64,000 bases of DNA from Molanna angustata. Its lineage: Eukaryota; Arthropoda; Insecta; Trichoptera; Molannidae. The stretch is taken from the NCBI GenBank assembly GCA_963576475.1, contig OY754986.1:7543031-7607030 (forward strand), in the 5' to 3' direction. A program made the position numbers and the translations under genes. Shown here one piece after another: positions 30,880 to 42,039 of this stretch. Within the stretch, counting starts at the first letter, position 1. Every line of letters begins with the position of its first letter. The notes beneath the pieces were generated by a model. The model saw only the letters and a list, made by a program, of their open reading frames with translations, did not search any database and was not told the DNA's origin.

Positions 30880-30960
30880 TCTGGTTAGTTGGAAGAAATT
30901 ACCATTAGGCGGTAAGCCCGCCAGTGTACTAATTATATGCACAAAAAGATTCAAATTAAT
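30880..30960 (+). mobile_element. LINE-like 3' end remnant
   Basis: CTGGTTAGTTGGAAGAAATT then ACCATTAGGCGGTAAGCCCG and CCAGTGTAC. The motif (GGAAGARATTRC ... GCGRTAAG(G/C)CCGCC) recurs degraded at about 44.41-44.45 kb and resembles a LINE 3' end I know from lepidopteran genomes. The assignment is from memory of the pattern, not from a search. Confidence 0.4.
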
Positions 30961-30963
30961 AAA

Positions 30964-31295
30964 TAAACGGTCTCTGGTGCGACACCATGGATGGAACCAA
31001 GTGAGAGTATCGGAGTTGGAGAGCACTTACCATACGCTCTATGGAAGATCCTCAATGGACTCAGGGTCGGCGTCACCAGATGTAAAAAAAACATGCAAAG
31101 GTGGGGGTTTCTGTCTGCATTACATGACATCCGATGCGAATACGGCGCAACCCAGGATGACAGCCACTTGCTGATGTGCCCACGTACGGGAGTGGTCTGT
31201 AGTCCTGGGGAACTGATTATGACAAATGACAACGTGATGTCAGTCGCTGCTTATTGGAATGGTAGAGCTTAGCCGGACACGAAAAAGAAGAAGAA
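30964..31295 (+). mobile_element. LINE family O C-terminal fragment with cysteine/histidine motif
   Basis: The plus-strand frame at 30991-31272 encodes YALWKILNGLRVGVTRCKKN, MQRWGFLSAL, DIRCEYGATQDDSHLLMCPR, then PGELIMTNDNVMSVAAYWNG and a stop. The C-x-(C/Y)-G ... H-L-x-x-C spacing followed by a terminal VAAYW helix is the C-terminal zinc-binding-like module of several insect LINEs. One Cys is replaced by Tyr (CEYG). An AAAAAGAAGAAGAAAAAATA tail follows. The first Met is not meaningful. Confidence 0.72.
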
Positions 31296-33384
31296 AAAAT
31301 AAATAAATTTAATATTAACGAAAACGAGTACACATCTATCTCGACTCACCTTTGAATATATCATTATGTAAATTGTAACTTTATTTTAAAAACGGAATAG
31401 GGAGTAAGAAACGGAAAAGACGGGAAAACTGAGAGGAGGAAAGAATTTGTGTGTATTTGTGTGTGGTGTGTGTGTGTGTGTGTGTGTGTGAAAATGAGAT
31501 TGAGCATAATATGTGTGACAGCGTGAACAACGTCATACCGTGTTTTATCAACAAAATTAAAATTGAATATAAAAAAACTTTTTAAATACCACACTGCACC
31601 ATAAAGGACATTTCTTTCATGAATATCCATAAAATATCCAATCCAGTAAAATAATCAATAATATTCTTGCTAACATTTTAAGAATCCGTAGAATAAAGGG
31701 CTTCATTATGTTGAAGTTATCTTATAGGCGCTTTAATCACAGTCTTTATCTCGTCTAGCATGTCATACGAGACCATTAAGACCAGACTTACAAGACTTTT
31801 GCTCATCCCTAATAATTCTTGTTATATTAACATAGGATCAACATAATTTTTAACCACGGAAGCTGGAGTTCACTGATTAGCAGTAACAATAAAAAAAATC
31901 CAAATTAATAGCTACACACGTGAAAAATAATTATGTGAGCGAATTTGATTTATTTTTTTTTTAAACTTTTTTTCTTCGCTGTAATAAAGAATATTTTTCA
32001 ACGTGATTTTTTTAAACTATCCAAATATTGTTTCAAATTACTTACTTTGATGTATTAATATAAATGTTTTGGGATAAATAAAGATAATCCACTCTTGGTT
32101 ATAAAGGGATTCCTTGGAAAAATCTAAGAAAATCTGTTCCTTGTCACATTACGTACTAAGTCAAATTACTGAAGGTATTTCCAAAATGAATAATCTTCAT
32201 TACTATATTATATTGCCAGAGTTATTTGGTATGATTTAACAATACGATGTGAATTTATACATCAATTATCAACAGAAATCATGTAGAAAGAGTAAAAATT
32301 TATTTATGAAAACCTTATAATTTATTTAAAAAATCTATAAAATTTATTTTAACGATCTATAATATTTATTTTAAAAAACAATAAAATTTAATTAAAAATC
32401 TATAAAATTTATTAAAAATCTATAAAAAAATATTATAAAAATGTTTTAATATCCGTGAAATTTATTAAAATATAGGTACCTACCTTAAAATTTATTTTAA
32501 AAATCCGTAAAATTTATTTAAAATAAACCTTTTTTAAAAAAACTGACTCCATAAAACCATTAATACTTTTCATAACAGTATTAAACTACCTACCCATGAC
32601 CGCCCTGCATAGAAGCGGATCATTCGATGGGTAAAGTCACTACCCTCAGCCATGAAGTCAAGGAAGAAGAAGATAAAACAACTCCTTTCCAACACAAAAA
32701 CCTAAATCGGTTGAAATGATAAGGAATCATTCGCCCATATAATCGTTTGATGAATTCTCGAATCGAAGAGTTTGATGTATTCTCTCGTATGTTCTATCAT
32801 CAGAACTCGATGATGCTTATATTTTATTTGATTATCTCTGGAGTAGGTACCTTACTCCGTTTCTATTTTCAAAAAATAAATCATACAAATCGGATAATGT
32901 TGTTAAGAGTTCTTACGGCTTAATTTTATGGTTTTGTCGAGGATTCGATGATTTAGAAAACAGGACAAGACATAAATTTGTTTACTTGATAGATAGACGA
33001 ATGTCGACATTTGCACAGCATCAATCTAATTTTTTGGGAGAATTTTTTTTCAGTGAACTTCCGCATGAAATACGTCGGATTGAAAACCAAAAGAAAATGA
33101 TTACGACTGTGAAAAAATAATTCAAGGGGATGGTTGTACAGGTTTAGTAGATTTAGGCACATACGTATTTATTTTTATTTATTTATTTATTTAGGGACAA
33201 ATACATTCTTAAAATACTAAAATAGAATAATACACTATAAAATAATAACAAACAGACCAATTGCATAATGTCCACAGATATTAAATATGAAACATTGTAA
33301 ACATCATAAATTTAGATAAAACTAAGATTTACTGTATGTTTGCCTGTGACGGGAAAGGCACATGTGTATAAGGACCAGTATTGT
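31296..33384. other. A+T-rich filler: TG tract, AT-rich tandem repeat, repeat M
   Basis: 31450-31492 is a (TG)n tract. 32285-32525 is a degenerate tandem array of units like TCTATAAAATTTATT (about 20-30 bp each). 32788-32900 is the second copy of repeat M. 33165-33195 is a TTTA repeat. No gene was recognised. Confidence 0.5.
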
Positions 33385-33700
33385 CCAATCCAAGAATCTC
33401 AAAAGAAGCCAAAATTACAGTACACAATGCAATTGTGGTGCCTACTTTGATGTACACTAGTGAAACATGGACCTGGCAAAAGACACATGAATGTAGAATA
33501 AATGCTGTAGAAATGAGATCACTAAAAAGAGTTTGTAATAGAAAGATATATGATAGAATAAGAAATAGGGACATAAGGAGAGAATGCAAGATAAAGATGG
33601 ATATTATATGTAAAATGAAAGTGAATGCCTTGAGGTGGTTTGGATATATTGAAAGAATGAACGATGAACTGCTGACCAAAAAATATACATGGGTGCAAGA
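33385..33700 (+). mobile_element. LINE family X RT C-terminal fragment
   Basis: The plus-strand frame from 33381 encodes ISKEAKITVHNAIVVPTLMY, TSETWTWQKTHECRINAVEM, RSLKRVCNRKIYDRIRNRDI, RRECKIKMDIICKMKVNALR and WFGYIERMNDELLTKKYTWV, then departs from the family. This is the segment between the RT palm and the 3' end. ETWTWQK...INAVEMRSLxR is the X signature, shared with 48.5 kb. It is truncated at both ends. The frame is intact over ~105 codons. Confidence 0.82.
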
Positions 33701-34160
33701 GATCTTCCTTTTATTAGGTTCTGCACCAAGTCAATTCTTAAAATATGAATATCATTTACAAATAATATTCTTCTAATTGTATCCGGGAACAGGTGGATTT
33801 AGTCATTAATCTTTTTGTAAATACATTTTTTCTTTACTGTAGGTAAACGGTAACTTTATAAACTAATCCTTAAATTTGTATACAACACAACGAAGGGAAG
33901 GTACTCCTTGTTACCAAAATAAAACACCCAGGAATAATTTACAATGTGGCATAAATTTTGGGAAAAAGTAACTTACCATGATTTATGTGGGTAGGTATAT
34001 TTTAATTTTAAATACATTTTTTTAACGTAAAAAATGTTATGTTGATAAATAATTTTATGAAAATAAATATAATGTTGAATTATTTAAATATTTTCTAATC
34101 AAATGAGGCATTTCCGCAAATGATTTGATTTACAATAAAATTATTTTAATGGGAAAAAAA
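33701..34160. other. Unassigned A+T-rich sequence
   Basis: No feature recognised. Confidence 0.35.
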
Positions 34161-34332
34161 ATAAATTAATCATAATCTACTAAGGTAAACTAATAAAAAA
34201 ATAATCACAATCTAATAATTAAATTAATCATAATCTACTACGGTAAAAAAATCATAATCTAATAAATTAATTAATCATAATCTAATAGGTAAAATTGATC
34301 ATAATCTAACACGGCAAATTAATCAAAATCTT
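34160..34332. repeat. Degenerate tandem repeat, ~26-30 bp unit
   Basis: Repeats of AATTAATCATAATCTACTA(C/A)GGTAA occur at least five times with substitutions and indels, ending where SINE C begins. Confidence 0.65.
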
Positions 34333-34490
34333 GGTTCGATTCTCAGCAAAAGCCAAATTTATTAAATTTCATTTCTCACGAAAATATTGCTTCTCTGGAC
34401 TGGAAACACTGGCTGTTTCGAAGAAATTGGCACATGGCAATAAGTTAGCTACTTACGCGGGGTGCACGAAAGTGTTTGTTTTTTTTAATT
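34333..34490 (+). repeat. SINE C, 5'-truncated copy
   Basis: Begins inside the head at TTGGTTCGATTCTCAGC (B-box), then ATTTCATTTCTCACGAAAAT, CTGGACTGGAAACACTGG, GGCACATGGCAATAAGTTAG and GGGGTGCACGAAAGTG. Confidence 0.78.
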
Positions 34491-34774
34491 ATAATTAATA
34501 ACGATGTAAAAAATATGTACAATGAATATATTTTATATTACCTAAACGTAATAACTTTTTACATAAAAAATTTCCTTTAAATGGGTAATCGGTACGTCTT
34601 TTTCAACTTATGAAATTACATTTTACAAGAATTTTCAATCGATGATACTATTATGAAATAAACAAGTATTTTTTGAAGAATAACAAACATTTCTTTAAAA
34701 ATCAATATAAAAATTAAGAACAAATTTATAAATATCTAAAAAAATCATTCGATATACAAATAACAATAATAATG
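34491..34774. other. Unassigned A+T-rich sequence
   Basis: No feature recognised. Confidence 0.35.
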
Positions 34775-35040
34775 AAATGGATTTGCATAGATTTGCCAAA
34801 GGAAAACACGATGGGGAAAAAGAGAAAGTTGCTGACCACTGCCAAGAGATGGAGGGAGGGAAAAATGTAGAAAGACGGAGTTTGGAGCTTAAAAGAACAT
34901 CGTGGCTTAAAAGTCTCAGACAGCGGTTCGGGATTCCAGATGCGGCTTCACTTCTTAGATTGACGCGAGATCTGTATGTTTTTGGTGGTGTGATAATAGC
35001 CAACCTCTGTTAGGAGCGGCACAAGAAGAAGAAAGAAAAA
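34775..35040 (+). mobile_element. LINE family T 3' end
   Basis: The plus-strand frame 34777-35013 ends RTSWLKSLRQRFGIPDAASL then LRLTRDLYVFGGVIIANLC and a stop, followed by CACAAGAAGAAGAAAG. The SWLxxLRxxFG ... LxxxxxxxxxxIANL ending is that of T-type LINEs (compare 1.0 and 20.8 kb). The N-terminal half of the frame (GKHDGEKEKVADHCQEMEG) is charged and does not match clearly. Confidence 0.65.
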
Positions 35041-35189
35041 GAACCATTCCATTATTCATCCCATAAAGACCATGCTCAGCTTTATTGCGGCAGGACGATC
35101 CCCACGCAATTGATTTTCAGCATGATCTCAAATCTTTAGTCAAATTATGCAAAAGATTTTATAAAATAATAAATATTATTAAAATAAGA

Positions 35190-35430
35190 AAATCATGTGA
35201 AGAAAATGAAATTGTACTGTGGAGTAGATCCAGGAGAACACATTGTAGATAGCCACGTAGCCATAATGGACAGTGATAGACTTGAGTTAACAGCAGCAAA
35301 TTAAATCCTTTCTGGTCCACATACGAAATCGAAGGATAGTTGGACTTCATCATCTCATTTTTTTTTACAGAAAAGTTTTTGTATTACAGACCAACAGGTC
35401 TATTAAAAGAAGAAGAAGATATTATAATGT
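35190..35430 (+). mobile_element. LINE family Y C-terminal fragment
   Basis: Landmarks shared with 5.8 kb: GTGGAGTAGATCCAGGAGAA (RWSRSRR region), CCACGTAGCCATAATGGACA then GTGATAGACTT (HVxxMDSDRL), GGATAGTTGGACTTCATCAT, and GAAGAAGAAG at the end. A small T-rich insertion lies at 35355-35370. Frame broken. Confidence 0.68.
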
Positions 35431-35439
35431 ATGTGATCC

Positions 35440-35945
35440 AAAAAAAATATGATGTACGAAAAATATATAAGATGGATACGTAGCAAAAGACGGTTCTGGA
35501 GAGACCACGTCGAACGCATAGACAACAGTAGAAGTGTCAAAATTGTTGAAACAGAAATACCAAAAAGCAAAATACTACACGAAAGACTTGCGAAGAGATG
35601 GATGGAGATGGACCTCCTCCTTTTAAGATAGTCCACCCTCACAAACAGGTCAAATGACATAATACACGATGAAGAAGAAGAATAATATCTTTATTTCCAT
35701 GTTCTTCTTCTTCAGCCCTCCTTATTCTAGTAATCGACATAGACCTCCCCCTGAGACTTCCATAGCTCCCTATCTTGGGCAAACCGCATCCATCCGCTTC
35801 CAATCACTTGTCTTCCATCATCAGACCACCTTGTTTGAGGCCTTCTTTTCTAGATCGCCATTCCATCACTTTCTAAGACCATCTAGAGTCTGTGGTTTGT
35901 GCGACATGCCCTCCGCAGCTCCGTTTCTATTTGCTACACATTAAT
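35440..35945. mobile_element. Composite repeat: Y-like LINE tail (+) joined tail-to-tail with U (-), copy 1
   Basis: The left part (plus, 35440-35690) encodes YEKYIRWIRSKRRFWRDHVE then RIDNSRSVKIVETEIP and ends in GAAGAAGAAGAATA. The right part (minus, 35700-35945) encodes a U-type end: on the plus strand TTCAGCCCTCCTTATTCTAG, GACATAGACCTCCCCCTGAG, TAGCTCCCTATCTTGGGCAA, CCGCATCCATC (minus: a WKRMRFAQDRELWK-like helix). The same junction occurs at 38.66-38.71 kb, so the pair duplicated as a unit. Confidence 0.72.
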
Positions 35946-36559
35946 TCAAATTGATAAACGACTCAAAGAAATATATTTGTTCACGAGCCTGTTGTAACTC
36001 CAATAATATTATCTGAATTCGTTATTTACAAACTGTTTCTTTCATATACTGAGCAAACTTCGATGCCATTGTTACAATAAAAACTTCTAAACTGTTTCAA
36101 CATGACTGATAATGTGTAAAGAGAGAATAGCGGGTGAAAAAAAAAGATTTGATAGTATGTATGGCATGTACACACAACACCTCCCTCCTGAATTTCTACA
36201 TCATTATTTGTACGACCTTTCCTAACAAAATTGATAACATCTTATCCAGAAAAAAGGATCTTTATTTTTTCTTTCGTTTCTGCGTCATTGAACACGACTT
36301 TTGTATGGGTGTTTTGTTTGTTCTCATACACAGCTCGATTTTGAGAAATAACATTTCTGAGAAAGATTTAAGTGCTTTTTTTACATTTTTGACGAAAACA
36401 AATATTTATCTTGTTTCGTCTGAATTTGATAACTTTCAAATGGAATAAATTTTCCAGTTAGCTATGTTCTCGGAATTCTAAATATTAATAATCTCGGTAA
36501 CAATATACAAAAAGTACAATAATGATAATGAATCGACAGTATTAAACTAAATCTCGTGT
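35946..36559. other. Unassigned sequence
   Basis: A 104-codon plus-strand frame (36134-36448) is rich in Phe/Ile/Leu and has no recognised motif or signal. I do not call it a gene. Confidence 0.35.
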
Positions 36560-37285
36560 GAGATAATTGTATGCAGTAGTGGAGATTTTGCACGAATTTC
36601 CAATTTTGATGTCACCAACTTACAGGTTTTACAGCATATATTATGTTCTTACATGGATTTACTCAGAATTCGGAGTAGAACATTTAGCGTGTCTGTGTGT
36701 GTGTCCGGCCCCCCTTATAACTTTTGATCTGCTCAATGCACACATCCCAAAACTTCAAAACACATAGATATAGGCTGACAAAACTAAGTATGTTGAATTT
36801 TAGATAAATTTTTCCATATAACTCTAAAACCATAAAAGCTAGAACGCTGAAAATTAGTATAAATAGAGACTAATACAAAATCTCAAATCTATTTTTTAAA
36901 AGTTCCGGAGTGTCTCAATATTTTTTTATCTATTTGTTTAAGAGAATTTATTTCTCTTAACATATCAACAAAATTTCATGCCAAGATACGCGAGATTTGT
37001 ATGCCAGGTCTATATTTTTCGCTGTTTATATATGGACTTACCCAAATTTCGGAGTAGAACATTTAGTGTGTCTGTGTCCCTTATAACTTCTGGTCCGTTC
37101 AATGTATAGAAACCAAAATTTCATCATTTAATATTCTATCTTGACATACATGTTTTGTATAGAAAACAAAATATCTTAAAATATTCAATTATTTGAATTT
37201 TTGGGTTTATAGTTTGGTACGTATTTTTCAACTATACATACTATCTTTATCAACAGTTAGATCTCATGTATTACATGCAACTAGT
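36560..37285 (+). repeat. Repeat Q, copy 3, diverged and rearranged
   Basis: Contains ACTCAGAATTCGGAGTAGAA then CATTTAGCGTGTCTGTGTGT and CCCTTATAACTTTTGATCTG. A second partial start follows (TATTTGTTTAAGAGAATTTA ... GCCAGGTCTATATTTTTCGC, from about 36930). The end is ATCAACAGTTAGATCTCATG then TATTACATGCAACTAGTAAT. Confidence 0.7.
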
Positions 37286-38185
37286 AATACGTATAACTAT
37301 TTGGGCTGATATAAATATTATATAAAAGCTTTATTCCATAATTTTGTTTCAGTTTTTCTTTGAATACATTTGTAAAATACATAGACATATCTTTTGATAT
37401 AGATATTGGTATAAAAAACGATATTTTCTACATTTTTTGAACAGCTATGACATCTTCTTTCTGTAATATTAATAACCTGAGTTTTGTTACTAATGGCATC
37501 CGTATTCGCGCTAAACTATATCCGATGCTGTGACATCTCATGAATCACACCAGACACGGTATGAAGAAAACGGATGACGATTCGTTTAGATCCAACTGTT
37601 GGCAAAGGATATATTATATTATACAGTGTCTATTCGGAGAGGCTCACAGGTGCAAAAGTTCCCGTATTACGTAAACGATACAAAGTATTCAAAATTCCTT
37701 TAAAAATACCTTGGATTTCCTGTGACAATCATACCGAACCCCTCATTTTTCTTGTCACGAATGTTTCGAGAAATAAACGAAGCGAGTGATATTATAGATT
37801 GATGTGTTGTGTCGTTTGTGAGACTCCATTTAAAATGGATACCCGGGTATTAAATTGAACATCAAATAAACGATCAGTTTGCCGGTGAAAAATCACATGT
37901 TTTATACAGTATATTATACTATGTCTCCCATCTAAATCTTATTTTTGATTTTTTTTTAATTAAAATGAATATGTCCTTGTTAAACTATGGGTTAAATAAC
38001 AACATAGTTGAAGCATTTAATATTCTTTACATTCTCTTTCACACTTTTACAGTAAAGGATGCACAATTTTATAACTAATGCTATCTATTCAAACTTGACT
38101 GTGGTCAAAACTTTTCCAGTTGAGTTTACAGAAGCGGTAAAATTTATAATCATCTTTATTCCTACAGAGCAGGTCATGCGATTTA
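37286..38185. other. Unassigned sequence
   Basis: A 71-codon frame (37574-37789) carries no known motif. A SINE A tail remnant (AATGAATATGTCCTTGTTAA) is visible at 37965-37984. Nothing else recognised. Confidence 0.35.
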
Positions 38186-39290
38186 CATACTAAGATGTAG
38201 AGATCTCCAGTAGCAACGACCTATACAACGAAGTCCGTACACAGATCAATAAAGCAATAATTGCCGTAGCTGGATGCTTACAAAATACCGTATGGAGAAA
38301 AACACACATGCTCACCACCAGCAAATTCATAATATACAAGGCGTGTGTCCGCGCTATTATGACATATGGGATAGAAGTAATAGCCGACTCCTTTGGCTGA
38401 AATGAAGACCCTGTGCTCCATTACTGAAAGAGCCCGCAAGGACTGCATTAAAATGAAACTATCAGGTCTATATGAGATGTTGAGGACATAACAAGATGTG
38501 GGTGTAGCAGAAGACACTTTTGGAAAGAACAACGTCGAACGCGTGGACGACAATAGAACTTTCAAAATTGTAAAGACAGAAATACCCAACAACAGACAAC
38601 TACCTGGATGACCTGCGATGAGGATAGTCCACCTTCACAAACGATGAAAAAGAAGAAGAATATATTTTTTTCCATGATCATTGGATATTAAACATTCTTA
38701 TCTTTCAGCCCTCCTACGTCCAGAAATGGACATAGACCTCCCCCTGGAACCTCCACAGCTCCCTATCTTGGGCAAACCGCGTCCATCTGCCTCGAGCTAT
38801 TCGTCTTATATCATCAGATCACCTTGCATGAGATTTTCCAACACTTCTTTTGCCCGTTCTAGGTCGCCATTCTAGCACTTTCTTAGTGTGGTTCGGGCGA
38901 CATGCCCTGCCCAGCTCCACTTCTGCAAGGTACTTACTTTACTTTATGTGTGGCAATCGGCATTTTCTTCACAGCGAGGGTTACGTCCTGGTGTCACGTC
39001 AGTCAAATTTGGAAGCCTGCCAACATAAGCCAGTCCACTGCTTCCGAGTCAGCCGCGTGCAGTTCTTCCAGTGAGAGAGCATTCTCCCATTAAGTGTGCC
39101 ACCATCTGCATTGCAGCTCCCCATTCGCAGTTGGGTGTTTCCCTTTTGCCCACTTCCAAAGGAGGGAGTTGCAACAGACCTGCTCTGTGCGGTTTCTATT
39201 TATCCGCACTCATGCTTTGCCAGGCAAGTTGAAACCAGGTATAACACATTAATTCAAATTAATAAGCGGCTCAAAACAGAATTATAGATG
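38186..39290. mobile_element. Composite repeat: Y-like (+) and U (-), copy 2, with nested O-like fragment
   Basis: The plus strand at 38190-38660 carries Y blocks: SSNDLYNEVRTQINKAIIAV then AGCLQNTVWRKTHMLTTSKF and IIYKACVRAIMTYGIE, with frame breaks and an AAAAAGAAGAAGAATA tail. At 38700-38935 (minus) is U: CAGCCCTCCTACGTCCAG, GACATAGACCTCCCCCTGGA. At about 38936-39238 an O-like C-terminal fragment (minus: NCEWGAAMQMVAHLMGECS) interrupts U. U-flanking sequence CACATTAATTCAAATTAATA resumes at 39246, as after U at 35.94 kb. Confidence 0.68.
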
Positions 39291-39304
39291 GTTCACATTT
39301 TTTA

Positions 39305-39765
39305 TTACGTCTTCTTCTTCCTAGCCTTCTCTCCACTGCTGGATGTAGGCCTCTTCCATCTGTCCATTTTTCTCTATCCTGTGCCGCTTCAATCCAATTC
39401 TTTCCGGGGACCACAACAATATCGTCGCCCCATCTTTTCTGTGGCCGACCGACACCACTTTTGTTTTCCCATGGTCTCCACTTTAAGACTTTGGGAGTCC
39501 ATCTTTAATTTGACTGTCTGGCTACGTGTCCTGACCATTGCCATTTCAATTTTGCGATCCGATTCATGATATCAGCGACTTTTGTTCGGGGTCTGATTTC
39601 TGTGTTTGTTATTCTATCACTCAGACTTATGCCCAACATTTGCCGCCAAATAGATCGTTTCGCGCATTTCAATTTGTGGACAGTATTTATGGTCAGGGAC
39701 ATTGTTTCTAAACAGGCAAGATGCACGCTTCATAGGTTTTCGTTTTTAAATTCTTATTAGATACG
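39305..39765 (-). mobile_element. LINE family V C-terminal fragment
   Basis: The minus strand encodes LTINTVHKLKCAKRSIWRQM, LGISLSDRITNTEIRPRTKV, ADIMNRIAKLKWQWSGHVAR. After a stop it continues with W(R/S)PKVLKWRPW-like and GVGRPQKRWGDDI codons down to 39330. A TCTTCTTCTTCC tract at 39308-39322 is the complement of the GAA-type tail. The family matches the nested copy at 7.4 kb. Confidence 0.78.
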
Positions 39766-40372
39766 AATCATTAAAATGCTTTGTGGATTGAATCGTAAAA
39801 TTATTTACTTTTGTGTGGTTGACTTTTATGAATTTTCATGAATATTGAATGGCGCGAATGAAAGTATGAGTCATTAAAAATAAAATTTAATTGGTGTAAT
39901 TAGTCTGTTACGTAGAGCAATTAGACGCTCAGGTGGTTTCTCTAAATCAAAGATTCCAGTTTCGCCTCACACCTGTTAACTTATGCACGAAACTTTAGAG
40001 TATGACGTAGCACGAGCTGAATTCCTCTAATTATCCTTCAATTATTTCAACGTCGCACCACCAATGTAAACTCCGATACCTTCCATATTCTGTCTAACGA
40101 TGCAGCTCTCTCTGGTTCGCTCCGCTCCAAGATGGAGTATTAATTACATTTCGAAACTTCTGACGACATCTATGAGGTGGTTATAAGACGAACAGAGACC
40201 ACAGACTAATTATAACTATGAGAACCAATCTTCAATTTATTTATATTAACGGTTTGCCAAGATCCTATGCAAAATCAAAAGATTCCATCAAAACATTAAT
40301 TTTAATTGGCATAATAAGGGTTCAGCAAAACAAATATACATATTAACAAATGTATATGTCATTATGTCATTT
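39766..40372. other. Unassigned sequence; relatively CpG-containing at 39960-40160
   Basis: No coding or TE motif was seen. 39960-40160 is less A/T-rich (for example GACGTAGCACGAGCTG, CAACGTCGCACCACC), like 19.5-19.9 kb. It may be old unique sequence. Confidence 0.35.
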
Positions 40373-40502
40373 ACTTCACAGGGTAGGCAGAGAGAGCCGA
40401 ACGCCACATTTTTCTATTTTGACACGTTTCCACCGTCTCATTAACAATCATGCTTCGTATCATAAAGTATATATTCGTCTATTGCTTAAGTTTCTTACAT
40501 AA
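40373..40502 (-). mobile_element. LINE family X 3' terminal fragment
   Basis: GGGTAGGCAGAGAGAGCCGA then ACGCCACATTTTTCTATTTT and GACACGTTTCCACCGTCTC. It matches the X 3' end at 48.48-48.60 kb but lacks the terminal ATGT-type tail. Confidence 0.68.
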
Positions 40503-40613
40503 CTAATAATTAATTTTATATAAAATAAATTTGTAAAAATAGTTAGAAAAAAATTCCTAATATCAATACAATATGTATATTTTTTATAGTTTTGTGTTTT
40601 TTAATTTTTGTCA

Positions 40614-40830
40614 GCCTTCGTAGCTCAGTTGGTTAGGTATCTGACTGCCGATCTAAGGCTCCGGGTTCGATTCCCGGTGGAGACACAGTTTTTAATTGTG
40701 TTTTCAGTCTGGAACTGTGAGTCTCCAGAATGTGGCATCTTGTTATTGGGTTCGTGTTAAATTAATATTTGTCATAGTACCTGTTAGTTTAATATTGCCG
40801 AGAAGCAATATTAAATAAATAAAAAAAATA
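40614..40830 (+). repeat. SINE B copy
   Basis: Head CAGCCTTCGTAGCTCAGTTG then GTTAGGTATCTGACTGCCGA and CCGGGTTCGATTCCCGGTGG. Body AGACACAGTTTTTAATTGTG. A ~17-bp deletion follows TCTGGAACTGTGAG, removing the ACGATTAAT block. The end is TAGTACCTGTTAG plus a small duplication around AATATTGCCGAGAAGCAATA. Confidence 0.86.
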
Positions 40831-40831
40831 T

Positions 40832-40925
40832 ATGTACAGATTTGTTCGAGACAAAAAATTACTCTTTGAATATCGACAAAGTATCAAGCCAAGATCGCGA
40901 GATTTGTATGCCAGGTCTATATCGA
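40832..40925 (+). repeat. Repeat Q fragment
   Basis: CAGATTTGTTCGAGACAAAA, ATCGACAAAGTATCAAGCCA, AGATCGCGAGATTTGTATGC. It matches the first ~90 bp of Q. Confidence 0.55.
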
Positions 40926-40991
40926 TTCGAAATCGATTTGTTTAGTGCATCTGGCACAAAGTTTGTAGATTTTTTGGCGTTGCGCACATAT

Positions 40992-42039
40992 TTAAGACCC
41001 TTGTATAGGTACCCTGGGTATACGGATGTACCTACACAAAAATGCACACTAAATTACTTTCTAATGTATGAAACACGAAAAAATATTGTATATCACCTAA
41101 CATGTGATATACAACATTTTTTCGTTAAAAAAATTAAAATTTAGAAGGTTTTTTTTAAACAGCAAGAATAGTAATTAAAATATAATAATAATAAAAAACT
41201 CAGCCGGTAGAATCTCATATTCTCTTTCGATTGAAGTAAAAATCTACATCATAGGTCTTGTAATTTTTGAGTTAGGTATATACAATAAAAAAAAAAAAAT
41301 ACCTGGGATCTCTTGTTACAGCGGACAACAACACCAGTGCGGAAATAAGGGCAAGACTTGCCGCGGCAAATAGATGCTATTATGGCCTGCTAAAGCACTT
41401 AAGGTCACGACTCATCTCTCGTAAAACAAAAACCCTCATTTACAAAACTCTTCTTAGACCGGTCATGACATATGCATCAGAATGCTGGACATTGACCAAG
41501 AAGGACGAAAATGCATTGTTGGTGTTCGAAAGGAAAATACTTCGCAAAATATTTGGTCCTACCTGTGAAGGAGGATCTTGGAGGATCCGGTTTAACCACG
41601 AGCTAGAAATAATGTATGGCGAACCAAACGTTGTCCAATACATCAAAATACAACGTCTACGTTGGCTCGGACACGTTTGTAGAATGGAGGATAACCGGGT
41701 CCCAAAGAAAGTATTGGACACCTGTCCTGAAGGAAGAAGAAGCAGAGGGAGACCTAGGATGAGATGGCTGGACGACATCGAGGGCAATATAAGAGCGATC
41801 GGACAGACAAACTGGATGTAGCGCCATTGCTGATGATGACATACAATAAAAAATTAAAAAAGGGTTTTAGTAAAATTGATTTGACAAGAAAAGTATTAAA
41901 CAAATTCAAGTTTCAAAAAACTCATGCAATAAAACAAAGATGTAAATACAAAGTTTTATTTATTTAAATAACTTATCTTTTGAGGGTACTGGGGAAATTA
42001 TTTTCAAAATATACTATAAAGCCTACTATAGCCTCTTAT
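40992..42039 (+). repeat. Repeat R, copy 2, split by LINE W
   Basis: Same landmarks as 30.4 kb: GGGTATACGGATGTACC, CACCTAACATGTGATATACA, AAAACTCAGCCGGTAGAATC, CATCATAGGTCTTGTA, and after the insertion AAAAAGGGTTTTAGTAAAAT and GCCTACTATAGCCTCTTA. LINE W occupies 41293-41840. The left border has TTAA (40992-40995); the right TTAA is mutated to TTAT. Confidence 0.78.
41293..41840 (+). mobile_element. LINE family W C-terminal insertion with ~13-bp TSD
   Basis: Flanked by ATACAATAAAAAA at 41280-41292 and 41841-41853. The coding frame is nearly continuous: NTSAEIRARLAAANRCYYGL, LRSRLISRKTKTLIYKTLLR, PVMTYASECWTLTKKDENAL, LVFERKILRKIFGPTCEGGS, WRIRFNHELEIMYGEPNVVQ, IQRLRWLGHVCRMEDNRVPK, GRPRMRWLDDIEGNIRAIG. 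It ends at a stop around 41819-41821 with a short TGATGATGA tail. This is a standard LINE region between the RT palm and the 3' end. The short trinucleotide tail and TSD identify a 5'-truncated target-primed insertion. The lack of stops suggests it is young. Confidence 0.9.

Noticed and set aside
36134..36448. Small host gene
   Set aside because: 104 A/T-rich codons with no motif, no splice context or neighbour support; length is within chance for this composition.
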